From positions 1 through 64,000 of the forward strand of contig NZ_KB893313.1 of NCBI RefSeq assembly GCF_000374065.1: DNA of 64,000 bases, written 5' to 3'. This document shows, in pieces, positions 7,766 through 16,158 of this stretch (position 1 is its first letter; each line of letters begins with the position of its first letter). The notes under the pieces are model-generated. The model searched no databases. It was not told where the DNA came from and saw only the letters and a program-made list of their open reading frames with translations. This DNA comes from Spirosoma luteum DSM 19990 (GTDB lineage: Bacteria > Bacteroidota > Bacteroidia > Cytophagales > Spirosomataceae). Both the position numbers and the translations under genes were made by a program.

Positions 7766-10700
7766 TTAACCCACCCGAACTACGTCCGGCTCGTCAGTCA
7801 GGTAGACAAGGTATCCCTCTACTTCATGATAACCCATTTCCCGGTACAGATTGTTAAAATATTTCAACGAGTCCGATGCGTCGGCCATGGGTGGAGACAC
7901 CGGAACGGCCAGCGGCACCGACTCGTACTGCACCAGAACGATGTTTCCTTCCGGGTAATGCACCACCCGATGGGGGGCACCGTGTATGCGTTTCCGACTT
8001 AAAATACTGCGGTCGGTATCAATCCGAAGTGCGGGGTCAAACAGAGGTAACAGCGTTGGGTGATGCACGATGGATAACAATCGCTGCCTCAATTCAGCCC
8101 ATTCTACTTTCCGAACCAGCCCCTCGCTCACCAGTTGCTGCAACACCCGGTCGATGCTGTCGGGGCCTTTGATTAAACTCAGGGCGGCCATCAGTTTCCG
8201 ATCCCGTTCGCGGGTGCGTTCAAACGTCGCCACATCGAACATCCGGTCCGCCTGTCGGCGCAGTTGCAAATCCTGCCCCCGGCTGCCACTCACAATGTCG
8301 TCCAGAATGATTTCCTCCGGGGCATCATCCATTTTACGGTGTGTAAACGAGTCAGCACACAGGCTTATCTCGTAACTCAGACGGCCATCCTCCCAGGCGC
8401 AACCGCAGTTACGGGCCACCTCACTGTCCCGCAGGAATGCGTGCAGCCAGTAGCTGACATCTTTCTGATTACCCGGTTTTTCGAATGGAGATGCCTTAGC
8501 TATGACATACAGCCGGTCAGACGGGCGGGTGAAGGCCACGTACAGCAGGTTCATGTTTTCGATGAACGTGCGGGTCAGTTCCTCTTCGTACTGCGCCTTT
8601 ATCGGAGCCGGTGTATTTTTTAGTGTGCCTGTTGTATTGGCCGGGGCCGACAGCAGCCGGGTCAGTTTCCCCGCGCTGTTTTCGTGTGAGAGCAGATCCG
8701 TACGGATACCACTGAGGTCGAGCCAGATGGTACTGTCGTTGATTGGTTCCACGCGCCAGTTGGCAAAAGGAATGATGACCACCGGAAACTCCAGCCCTTT
8801 CGATTTGTGAATCGTCTGGATATTAACGGCATTTCGGGCACTTCCTTCCACCGAAATCTTTTCCCGAACGCCATCCCAGTATACCAGAAAATCGCTCAGA
8901 TGACCACTTCGTTTCTGGTTGAACGTCAGCACTTCATCCAGAAACCGGAACAGGAAAGGGTTATGTTCAGCCTGATTGAATAATCCAAACTGAGCCGTCA
9001 GCCGCTCGGCCAGTTCGTACGGGTTTAGTTGACCCAGTTCGTACGGATTGAGCGAATAACCTGCTTCTGTAAGGTGGTTGTAGGTATCCAGCACATCACC
9101 TTCTGCTACCTCCTGTAGTTTTTCCGTCAGGTTTTCATCGGGGAAAATGCCCTTTACAACCCGGTAAAACAGGTACAGCAGTTCGTAGCGAAGCAGTTGA
9201 AGGTCGGGCCGCTGGAGCAAACGCATGAGAGTGACGAGCCATTTTACTGGGTCAGAAAATTCCAGTGATAGTGAGTCGGCCGACACCAGTGGGATCCCCA
9301 GCGCATTCAATTCGTTGGCCAGTATCCGGGCGTGGGATTTCTTGCGGCACAGAATAGCCACATCACCGTAGCGATAGCCATCAGCGATGGCTTTATTCAA
9401 ATGCGCAATGGTCGTTTCGAGCATCCGGGCCGTCAGATCTTTGTCGGCCTCTTCATCCTTGGCCACGAAGTCGATCTGGACGTGTCCCGCTACATTTGTT
9501 TTGGGCTGCGTTTTCTGATGGAACTGCTGTTCGGCATCGAACACGTCGGCCAGTTTAGGATGGTCGGCTTCAAACTTCCGGGCGGTAAAATCGAAGAACG
9601 TATTGTTGAATCGGATGATGGGTTCCGCGCTACGCCAGTTGGTATCCAGCAATTCCGGTTCCAGATGACCATCCAGCATGTCGATGCGGTCGGCCGTCCA
9701 GGAACCGGGGTTATGCGTCCCTTTCAGCGTTTCCAGGTCCTGCCGGTGCAGGGACACAATCTGATCCATGTCGCCACCCCGAAACCGGTAAATTGCCTGC
9801 TTGCCATCACCCACCGCCAGGTTAAAATGAGCGCCACCCAGCGAGTTCTCAATGAGGGGCAACAGGTTGGCAAACTGAAGGCGCGAGGTATCCTGAAACT
9901 CATCGATCAGGATATGATTGTATTTGGTTCCCAGCCGCTCGTACAGAAACGGTACCGGTTCTGAGGCCACGATAGCCAGGATTTTTTTGTTAAATTCCGA
10001 GATGTGGACCCGGCCATCCTTACGTAGCAGGTCGTCAAATTCCAGCCGCATCTGCTTGAGCAGGGATAGTTTCTGAAGGTGGGGCAACAGGCAGTTAAAC
10101 AGTACCACCTGGTGACTGCTCTCCCCCCGGATGACCTCGATCTGATCCAAGCAGTTGCCCAGTTCATCCGTCAGGCTATTGATCAGGGACTGAACAGGGA
10201 GGGGCGTTTTTTTCGTGTACCATTCTCCTTTGTTCAGGGCATTGTATACCCGCGTGCCGGCTTCTTTTCCAGCGTTTCCTTCCGCAATACCTTTTAAATA
10301 GCCACCTACCCCACTCGCTCCGTAACTGAAGTCGGTCTCGTCCAGACCGGCATCGGCAATCAGTTTCCAGGCCCGCTTCCCCTGGTCGACGATGGTTGTT
10401 TCAATTCCTCGGTTATGTTCCATCAACTGCAACCGAATGGCGCGCAAGTCGTGCGGAGAGAGTTCCTGAGCAGCATTGACGGCCTCATAAAACTGGTCGG
10501 AGGTTAGGTTACGACCAAACTCTTTGAGCAGTTCAGGCAGTTGCGTCCAGCTTTTTCCTTCGCTGGCGACGTGGTTATAGTACTCGCTCAAAATGGTCGT
10601 AATCTCCCCCATCTCGTCGGTACCGGCTTTCTCAATCAGGTTGTCGATGGCCAGTTCAAGCACCTCATCAGTTTCCAGTTCTACCTCAAAGGAGTACGGC

Positions 10701-11110
10701 AAGCCAAGTTCATCGGTGAAGGCCATCACCACCCGTTGCGTGAATGAGTCGATGGTGGTTACGCTAAAATCGGCGTAGCGGTGCAGGATAGTTTTAAAAA
10801 CAGCTTCGGCTTTACGCTGTAGTTCCGCTTTTCGGGCATCAAACAACGCGTCACCCGGTGTTACGCCGTACAGTTCCATGAGCAGGTCGTTCAGTAAAGC
10901 ACTTTCCTCCCGATTAGCCAGTTCAGACAGCTTTTCCAGAATCCGGTTCTTCATTTCGTTGGCCGCTGCGTTGGTGAACGTAACGGCCAGGATATGCTGA
11001 AAATAATCGTCCTTCCTCCCCTCACCCGGCCCCAGGGCCAGTTTCAGGTATTCTTTCGTGAGCGTGTAGGTTTTACCCGACCCCGCCGAAGAACTGTATA
11101 TCTTGAACAT
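7766..11110 (-). CDS. UvrD-family helicase, AddA/RecB-like
   Basis: This 1114-residue superfamily 1 DNA helicase is probably the helicase subunit of an AddAB-type double-strand-break resection complex. Walker A is SAGSGKT at residues 8-14, motif II is LIDEFQDT near 402, motif V is QTIHKSKGLEFPVV, and motif VI is LLYVAFTRPSDRL near 857. The C-terminal 70 residues sit where AddA carries a RecB-type nuclease, but the expected DRVV...DYK signature is replaced by PHRVV and VQYES, so the catalytic Asp and Lys appear lost. No AddB partner is in the window. PAP2 follows after 6 nt. Confidence 0.9.
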   Translation of the reverse strand: MFKIYSSSAGSGKTYTLTKEYLKLALGPGEGRKDDYFQHILAVTFTNAAANEMKNRILEKLSELANREESALLNDLLMELYGVTPGDALFDARKAELQRKAEAVFKTILHRYADFSVTTIDSFTQRVVMAFTDELGLPYSFEVELETDEVLELAIDNLIEKAGTDEMGEITTILSEYYNHVASEGKSWTQLPELLKEFGRNLTSDQFYEAVNAAQELSPHDLRAIRLQLMEHNRGIETTIVDQGKRAWKLIADAGLDETDFSYGASGVGGYLKGIAEGNAGKEAGTRVYNALNKGEWYTKKTPLPVQSLINSLTDELGNCLDQIEVIRGESSHQVVLFNCLLPHLQKLSLLKQMRLEFDDLLRKDGRVHISEFNKKILAIVASEPVPFLYERLGTKYNHILIDEFQDTSRLQFANLLPLIENSLGGAHFNLAVGDGKQAIYRFRGGDMDQIVSLHRQDLETLKGTHNPGSWTADRIDMLDGHLEPELLDTNWRSAEPIIRFNNTFFDFTARKFEADHPKLADVFDAEQQFHQKTQPKTNVAGHVQIDFVAKDEEADKDLTARMLETTIAHLNKAIADGYRYGDVAILCRKKSHARILANELNALGIPLVSADSLSLEFSDPVKWLVTLMRLLQRPDLQLLRYELLYLFYRVVKGIFPDENLTEKLQEVAEGDVLDTYNHLTEAGYSLNPYELGQLNPYELAERLTAQFGLFNQAEHNPFLFRFLDEVLTFNQKRSGHLSDFLVYWDGVREKISVEGSARNAVNIQTIHKSKGLEFPVVIIPFANWRVEPINDSTIWLDLSGIRTDLLSHENSAGKLTRLLSAPANTTGTLKNTPAPIKAQYEEELTRTFIENMNLLYVAFTRPSDRLYVIAKASPFEKPGNQKDVSYWLHAFLRDSEVARNCGCAWEDGRLSYEISLCADSFTHRKMDDAPEEIILDDIVSGSRGQDLQLRRQADRMFDVATFERTRERDRKLMAALSLIKGPDSIDRVLQQLVSEGLVRKVEWAELRQRLLSIVHHPTLLPLFDPALRIDTDRSILSRKRIHGAPHRVVHYPEGNIVLVQYESVPLAVPVSPPMADASDSLKYFNNLYREMGYHEVEGYLVYLTDEPDVVRVG

Positions 11111-11164
11111 AGTACGGAGACCTGGTAGTCAGTATATGGTTTACGGTATTCCGCAAACCCTCTC

Positions 11165-11695
11165 TTAAAAGTTATACCTCAGCCCTAGGCCCGAATTTAG
11201 ACTGAGAAAAAATGGTGCCTGCAGCAGTTCGACGTATCCGCCGGTTTCCAGGAAAAATGAATAGGGTTTACCCACCGGAAACACTTCCAGACCGGCAACA
11301 CCCGACCCACCCAGGGACAGGGCATTTTCGTAATCACCATTGAGCCGGGGGGGATAATACCGGCGATTATTAACCTGACCCCCAAAGCCGTAATAACCCC
11401 GGATACTTTCGCTTTTAGTCAGGGCTTTGTGCCACAAATAATGACCCTGTATCGTTAATCCAACGCTTTTGTACTCGCCCGTCCGGTAACTGCGTTTCGT
11501 CCCGTACAAGCCTCCGTAGGTACCGATATTCAGGTCGAACGCGTGATTGGTGCCGAAATACTTGCGCACATTGATGCCCGATGGTTCTCCCAGCCGGAAA
11601 CCAACTGACCAGTTATTGTACTGAGCTACAGCCGTGGTCGACAACTCGAAACAGGCCAGCACCGTCAAAAACAAAAGCATAAACAGTTTTCTCAT
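11165..11695 (-). CDS. hypothetical outer-membrane beta-barrel-like protein
   Basis: This 176-residue protein has a clear signal peptide (MRKLFMLLFLTVLACFELS, cleavage near AVAQ). The mature part is rich in alternating aromatic/Gly strands (SVGFRLGEPSGINVRKYFG, GLTIQGHYLWHKA, GYYGFGGQVN) and ends LGLRYNF with a terminal Phe. That is typical of small outer-membrane beta-barrels. I do not recognise a specific family. A TAAATTTG motif sits only 4 nt upstream of the ATG, so expression could be near-leaderless. Confidence 0.75.
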   Translation of the reverse strand: MRKLFMLLFLTVLACFELSTTAVAQYNNWSVGFRLGEPSGINVRKYFGTNHAFDLNIGTYGGLYGTKRSYRTGEYKSVGLTIQGHYLWHKALTKSESIRGYYGFGGQVNNRRYYPPRLNGDYENALSLGGSGVAGLEVFPVGKPYSFFLETGGYVELLQAPFFLSLNSGLGLRYNF

Positions 11696-11764
11696 GGGGC
11701 AAATTTATACTCTTCCCGTCAAAGTACGCTGGTTTGGCTGACCAAACGCCACATTCTGGAAAAA

Positions 11765-12922
11765 TCAGGCGTTGGAAACCAGTTCGGGCTTGGTAGCTTC
11801 TCCGCCCGTTCCAAGTGGCAAATCAGTTGTTACCGGTGCGTTGTTCATGTGCCTGAGCACCGTCAGCAGTCGTTCATTCTCGACGCGGGTTCCTACCGAA
11901 ATACGCAGACACCCCGCACACAAGGTCACCTTCGACCGGTCACGGACAATGACCTGCTGGTCAATCAGGTGCTCGAAAACGATCTTTGCATCGGGCTCTA
12001 TATTACTCCCACCCGTTCCAAACTGAACGAGCAGAAAATTGGCATCGGACGGGTGAACGACCTGAACGCCGGGTAGTGTCCGTAAGTTTTCGGCCAGATA
12101 TTGCCGTTCGGCCAGAATCTGACGGACCATGTCATTCTTCTCCACTTCGTGGTCGAGGGCTTCTAGCGCCAGTGCCTGGGTGGGTGCCGAAATGTTGTAG
12201 GGTGGCTTTATTTTATTGAGCACCTGAATTAACTCCACCGACGCAAAACACATGCCCAGTCGCAGACCCGCCAGTCCCCATGCTTTAGAGAAAGTTTGCA
12301 GCACAACCAGATTCGGATAATCGGCCAGTTTTCCCGTCCAGGAAAGTGTGTCGGCAAAATCGATGTAAGCTTCGTCCACAATAACCAGCGACTGCGTAGC
12401 TGCTTCCAGAATCGTCTGGATCGCACCGGCCTGAAGCAGATTCCCCGATGGATTGTTTGGGGAACATAACCATATTAGTTTGGTGTGTTCGGTAATAGCA
12501 GCCAGCACAGCATCCGTATCTACCTGAAAATCAGCCGTAAGCGGCACCTTAACAATGGGCACATCGTTCACAGCTGCCGATACTTCGTACATACCATAGG
12601 TGGGTGGCATGATCAGGATGTTATCGGAACCCGGTTTGCAGGTAGCCCGAACGAGCAAGTCGATGGGTTCATCGGAGCCATTGCCCAGAAAAATCTGCTC
12701 GGGTTGAACGCCCTTTATTGGGGCCAGTTTTTCTTTTATGGCCCACTGATGCGGGTCGGGATAACGATTATAGGCGTCCGCTTCGGTAGTTGACCCGAGA
12801 GGGTTCTCGTTTGCGTCCAGAAACACACCTTCCTTACCCGTGTACTCATCGCGGGCAGACGAGTAAGGCGTTAGTGACTGAATGTGGGGCCGAAGGATGG
12901 TTTGAAGATTAAAATAATTCAT
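11765..12922 (-). CDS. hisC: histidinol-phosphate aminotransferase
   Basis: HisC is a PLP fold-type I enzyme that converts imidazole-acetol phosphate to histidinol phosphate with glutamate. The 385-residue protein shows FLDANENPLG, the FLGNGSDEPIDLLVRA block, CSPNNPSGNL, VDEAYIDFAD and the PLP lysine in TFSKAWGLAGLRLG (about residue 212). Its start codon overlaps the stop of the RES-domain gene (ATGA), so it is translationally coupled to a toxin gene rather than directly to hisD. A 12-residue tail beyond the family end (TDLPLGTGGEATKPELVSNA region) looks unstructured. Confidence 0.95.
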   Translation of the reverse strand: MNYFNLQTILRPHIQSLTPYSSARDEYTGKEGVFLDANENPLGSTTEADAYNRYPDPHQWAIKEKLAPIKGVQPEQIFLGNGSDEPIDLLVRATCKPGSDNILIMPPTYGMYEVSAAVNDVPIVKVPLTADFQVDTDAVLAAITEHTKLIWLCSPNNPSGNLLQAGAIQTILEAATQSLVIVDEAYIDFADTLSWTGKLADYPNLVVLQTFSKAWGLAGLRLGMCFASVELIQVLNKIKPPYNISAPTQALALEALDHEVEKNDMVRQILAERQYLAENLRTLPGVQVVHPSDANFLLVQFGTGGSNIEPDAKIVFEHLIDQQVIVRDRSKVTLCAGCLRISVGTRVENERLLTVLRHMNNAPVTTDLPLGTGGEATKPELVSNA

Positions 12923-13383
12923 TCGTGTAATTTCTGAAAAAACCGGGTATCAAATTCGATAGGTTCTACGTCGATGACTTTTATTTCTGTAAATAGTTCG
13001 TGGGCCGGGTTCAGGAGGTAATTATACTCTGAGCGAACGATAACGGATGGTATGCGTAACAGTAGCGATGCTTTGGCAAGCAACCATTGGCTACCTGTTT
13101 GCTGGGTGCAAATTTCATTTTGTTTCCAGTCGTCGGGCAACTGCCGTTCCGTCATCAGCACGGCAGGCAGGGTATCGGGCACGTACAGTACAACCGCCCG
13201 ATAGTCTGTTGGGGGCTGTGGCTGACGTAGATGAACCAATGTTTCCAGAATAGCCAGCGACCGACTACCAGCGGCATACAGGGCCGGGTATCCCAGTTCG
13301 TTCCATCGCCCTCCATTGATAGCCGCTCCGTTGCCCGATAGGTCATTTTGGTATTTCTGACGGGTAACCCGGTAAAGCTCCAT
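12919..13383 (-). CDS. RES-domain toxin (NAD+ phosphorylase family)
   Basis: RES-domain proteins are toxins that degrade NAD+, neutralised by Xre/DUF2384 antitoxins. Key features are the N-terminal ELYRVTRQKY (Arg), NGGRWNELGYPALYAA, the Glu in LAILETLVHL and the closing block SVIVRSEYNYLLNPAH. The usual Pro before the catalytic-loop Glu is Arg here (VRSEYN). The ATG at 13383 overlaps the antitoxin stop (TGATG), giving 154 residues. The stop overlaps the hisC start. A toxin embedded in and coupled to a biosynthetic operon is unusual. Confidence 0.9.
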   Translation of the reverse strand: MELYRVTRQKYQNDLSGNGAAINGGRWNELGYPALYAAGSRSLAILETLVHLRQPQPPTDYRAVVLYVPDTLPAVLMTERQLPDDWKQNEICTQQTGSQWLLAKASLLLRIPSVIVRSEYNYLLNPAHELFTEIKVIDVEPIEFDTRFFQKLHE

Positions 13384-13823
13384 CAAGCAAAAATTCCGTG
13401 TTCAATCCGCCCTAACTCCCGGTCGATGATGCCAATACCTTTATGCGTTTTTAGGAAATCAACGGGCCGTCGATTTCCTAGTGCCACGATTGACCCGCGC
13501 AACCAGTCGCGAAAATAGGCTTTGCCCAGTGCGTCTTCGCCATGCTCAAACAGTTCGGCTAAAGCAACGATATGGTCTGACACAGTGTCGCTGAGCCGGT
13601 CGCTGTCTTCATACCGTTGCAGGTTTCGGGGGGTAACGGGCAAATACTGCATTAGTTCTTTCGGCTCAATACCCAGCGATTCGGCCAGGTAACGAATCGT
13701 GGCCTTCGGAATCCCCTGCTCGATGAGTTGCATCATGTCCGCTTCCGTACGAACAGAACGCCCTAATACCTCTGCCCCCCCCATCCGGTCGGCAACCGCT
13801 ATAATTGTCATACGTGGAATCAT
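13383..13823 (-). CDS. Xre/MbcA/ParS-family antitoxin (DUF2384)
   Basis: The protein pairs with the RES toxin immediately downstream. The N-terminal half is a helix-turn-helix-like region containing GIPKATIRYLAESLGIEPKE. The C-terminal DUF2384 toxin-binding part contains LAELFEHGEDALGKAYFRDWL and PVDFLKTHKGIGIIDRELGRIEHG. Such antitoxins usually repress their own operon. The frame is open to a TTG at 13859; the ATG at 13823 (146 residues) or 13811 is more likely. It follows the deformylase gene by about 60 nt. Confidence 0.88.
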   Translation of the reverse strand: MIPRMTIIAVADRMGGAEVLGRSVRTEADMMQLIEQGIPKATIRYLAESLGIEPKELMQYLPVTPRNLQRYEDSDRLSDTVSDHIVALAELFEHGEDALGKAYFRDWLRGSIVALGNRRPVDFLKTHKGIGIIDRELGRIEHGIFA

Positions 13824-13880
13824 TTCCTTAAAGATACGGACATTTTTCTCAACCCCCAATTTATCAAGATAGGCACGATC

Positions 13881-14393
13881 CTATTCCCGCTGCCCTGCTT
13901 CCGGCGTTGGTCGCCACCGAAACGCTCGTTCGTCAACAGCCCGCATCGTGCAAAGTACCCCGTTCAGGTGATCGTATTCATGCTGAATCAGTTCGGATAG
14001 ATTCCAGTCCGTGATAATCCAGTTTTGCGGTTGCCAGTGTTCATCCCGGTAGGTCAGCGTCAGGTGGCAATGTCGGCGAACACGTACCAGCAGGTTCGGA
14101 AAACTCATGCAATCGTCCCAGAGTTCATCCGTTTCGTCACTCACCGACACTAGTTCGGGATTGATGATGACCCTGGGGCTGTCGACATTCAGGTAGATGA
14201 GCCGTTTCATGATCCCAAGCTGGGGAGCGGCAATCCCCCGCCCGAACTGGTACTTCGCCCGGATCTCCTCCATCACATTATGCAGATCGGTCACCCAGCC
14301 CGGCACCAGTGGCAACTCCGATTCCAGCACCGGTTTGCAGGGTTGGTACAGGCGAGGATCGCCCAAAAGAAGCAGGTCGGCGAGGTGTTTCAT
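13881..14393 (-). CDS. def: peptide deformylase, divergent
   Basis: Deformylases remove the N-formyl group from nascent proteins with a metal held by one Cys and two His. Motif I is GRGIAAPQLG and motif III is IQHEYDHLNG, both intact. Motif II, normally EGCLS, reads DDCMS: the metal-ligand Cys is kept but the neighbouring Glu-Gly is changed. With 170 residues and this motif it may be a secondary deformylase. It lies upstream of the Xre-RES pair and hisC and downstream of hisD, on the same strand. Confidence 0.9.
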   Translation of the reverse strand: MKHLADLLLLGDPRLYQPCKPVLESELPLVPGWVTDLHNVMEEIRAKYQFGRGIAAPQLGIMKRLIYLNVDSPRVIINPELVSVSDETDELWDDCMSFPNLLVRVRRHCHLTLTYRDEHWQPQNWIITDWNLSELIQHEYDHLNGVLCTMRAVDERAFRWRPTPEAGQRE

Positions 14394-14470
14394 GAGCTTA
14401 TACTATCAAACTTTGAACTACTCAGACGTTTGCAGGTTGACTAAATTGTACACCTTAAACCGGAACAGTT

Positions 14471-14716
14471 ATGAAGATGAACACCCAATCCCTCATAAAC
14501 CTACAGATAAGCCTTGATGAGTTAGTGGATGCATTCGGGAAACTTCCCGACAACAAGGATAATCAACTTCATCATTTTTCTGTCAAATTCTCCGTCATTG
14601 ATGATTTTGGTAAGGACTGCGAGCAGGATCTATTGTTTCAGTGGAATGAAGCAAATAAAGACTGGGAGTTAAATACAAAAGGTCACGATTTACTGATAAC
14701 CGCTTCCAGCCGATAA
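14471..14716 (+). CDS. hypothetical small protein
   Basis: This 81-residue acidic protein lies on the plus strand between hisD and def, against the direction of the his operon. It has no signal peptide, membrane span or motif I recognise. The composition (LDELVDAFGKLPD..., FGKDCEQDLLFQWNEANKDWEL) looks like a real soluble protein rather than random translation. The start could be Met-1 or Met-3. If real, it splits the his operon into two transcription units. Confidence 0.5.
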   Translation: MKMNTQSLINLQISLDELVDAFGKLPDNKDNQLHHFSVKFSVIDDFGKDCEQDLLFQWNEANKDWELNTKGHDLLITASSR

Positions 14717-14782
14717 GCGCTTCCCATTCGTTTTCTGACACGTACAAAAAAGAACGGTAGATTTTTTTCAGACTGGATTTGT

Positions 14783-16057
14783 CTAGTTTAAACTTGCCAG
14801 CCGCAGACTGACAGCCCGCTTGTGTGCCTCGAGCGATTCGGCTTCGGCCATCGCTTCAACCACGGGTCCAAGTTGCCGTATCCCTTCGGGGGTGATATGC
14901 TGCACGGTAATTTTCTTAACGAAACTGTCGAGTGACACGCCACTATACGCTCTGGCAAATCCGTTTGTCGGCAGGGTATGGTTGGTTCCCGATGCGTAGT
15001 CACCGGCTGATTCGGGGGTGTAGTTACCCAGAAAAATAGATCCGGCATTGATGATTTTATCCGATACCGATTCGGCGTCTTCAACACTCAGAATAAGGTG
15101 TTCGGCCGCGTAGGCATTCAGCAGCTCAATGGCATCCTGCTGACTGTCAACGAGTATCATCTTACTGTTTCCGAGTGCTTTTGCTGCCATAGATGACCGG
15201 GGTAATCGGCCCAGCTGACTGGACAGCGTCAGATTGACACAGTTGAGCAGCTTCTTGCTGGTCGAAACCAGTAATACCTGACTGTCGGCACCGTGTTCTG
15301 CCTGCGAGAGTAAATCGGCGGCTACGAAAGCGGGAATTGCCGAGTCATCTGCATACACGGCTACCTCGCTGGGGCCGGCGGGCATATCGATGGCCATACC
15401 CTCTTTGGCTACCAGCATTTTAGCCGCGGTAACGTACTGGTTCCCCGGCCCAAATAGTTTGTATACCTGTGGCACCGACTCTGTTCCGTAGGCCATGGCG
15501 GCTATGGCCTGAGCACCCCCGATGCGAAAAACCTTCGTTACGCCCACCAGGCGGGCGGCAAAATAGATGGCGGGATGGTTACTGGGCGTACACAAGATTA
15601 CCTCCCGACAGCCAGCCAGCTGCGCCGGAATACCCAGCATCAGCACCGTACTAAACAGCGGAGCCGTACCACCCGGAATGTACAGACCTACTTTTTCGAT
15701 ACCCACGCTTTTGCGCCAGCAGGTAACGCCCGGCATGGTTTCAATTTTTTCAACTGGCTGTTTCTGACGTTCGTGAAAAAGCCGGATGTTTTGATAGGCC
15801 TGCCGGATAGCGGCTTTCAGTTCAGGACTGAGCTTCGCTTCGGCGTTATCCAGTTCATCATCGCCAACAACCAACTGACTGGCAGTTAAGTCAAGGTGAT
15901 CGAACTTTTTAGCCAACTCGACCAGTGCGGCATCGCCCCCGGCACGTACCTGCGCCAGGATGGGCACTACGGCCGCTTCAATTTGCTGTGTCGATTGCAC
16001 AGGCCGGGCCAGCAAGGCAGGCCACTCGGCACGGTCGGGAAATGGGATGATGTTCAT
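14783..16057 (-). CDS. hisD: histidinol dehydrogenase
   Basis: HisD is a Zn-dependent enzyme that performs the last two steps of histidine synthesis, oxidising histidinol to histidine with two NAD+. Blocks include GLYIPGGTAPLFSTVLM, GNQYVTAAK, DMPAGPSEVAVYADD, LLSQAEHGADSQ, YAAEHLILSVED and the C-terminal SAGDYASGTNHTLPTNGFARAYSGVS. The frame is open to 16147, but the first 30 codons there come from a dispersed repeat, so the ATG at 16057 (MNIIPFPDRAEWP, 424 residues) is preferred. It follows hisG. Confidence 0.95.
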   Translation of the reverse strand: MNIIPFPDRAEWPALLARPVQSTQQIEAAVVPILAQVRAGGDAALVELAKKFDHLDLTASQLVVGDDELDNAEAKLSPELKAAIRQAYQNIRLFHERQKQPVEKIETMPGVTCWRKSVGIEKVGLYIPGGTAPLFSTVLMLGIPAQLAGCREVILCTPSNHPAIYFAARLVGVTKVFRIGGAQAIAAMAYGTESVPQVYKLFGPGNQYVTAAKMLVAKEGMAIDMPAGPSEVAVYADDSAIPAFVAADLLSQAEHGADSQVLLVSTSKKLLNCVNLTLSSQLGRLPRSSMAAKALGNSKMILVDSQQDAIELLNAYAAEHLILSVEDAESVSDKIINAGSIFLGNYTPESAGDYASGTNHTLPTNGFARAYSGVSLDSFVKKITVQHITPEGIRQLGPVVEAMAEAESLEAHKRAVSLRLASLN

Positions 16058-16158
16058 GAACGATGACCGGGTCGCCGGTGCGATGATGAATGATAAATGG
16101 CTGTCCAGGTCAATCGCCAATGCGTCAGCCCGTTCATAATTCATCATTTATAATTAAT
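16054..16158 (+). repeat. dispersed inverted-repeat element, copy B (hisG-hisD junction)
   Basis: It starts ATGAACGATGACCGGGTCGC and continues GATGATGAATGATAAATGG to about 16103, then ends with the inverse-complement words TTCATAATTCATCATTTATA (about 16133-16153). The first ~45 bp match copy A near 7.7 kb, with two or three differences in the core. Its left edge coincides with the hisD start codon, on the opposite strand to hisD. Confidence 0.65.

Noticed and set aside
9332..9964. 210-codon open frame opposite the helicase gene
   Set aside because: The helicase motifs on the other strand are unmistakable. The antisense frame has no start context or motifs.
12285..12473. Short frames within hisC on the same strand
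   Set aside because: They are out-of-frame shadows of hisC without independent support.
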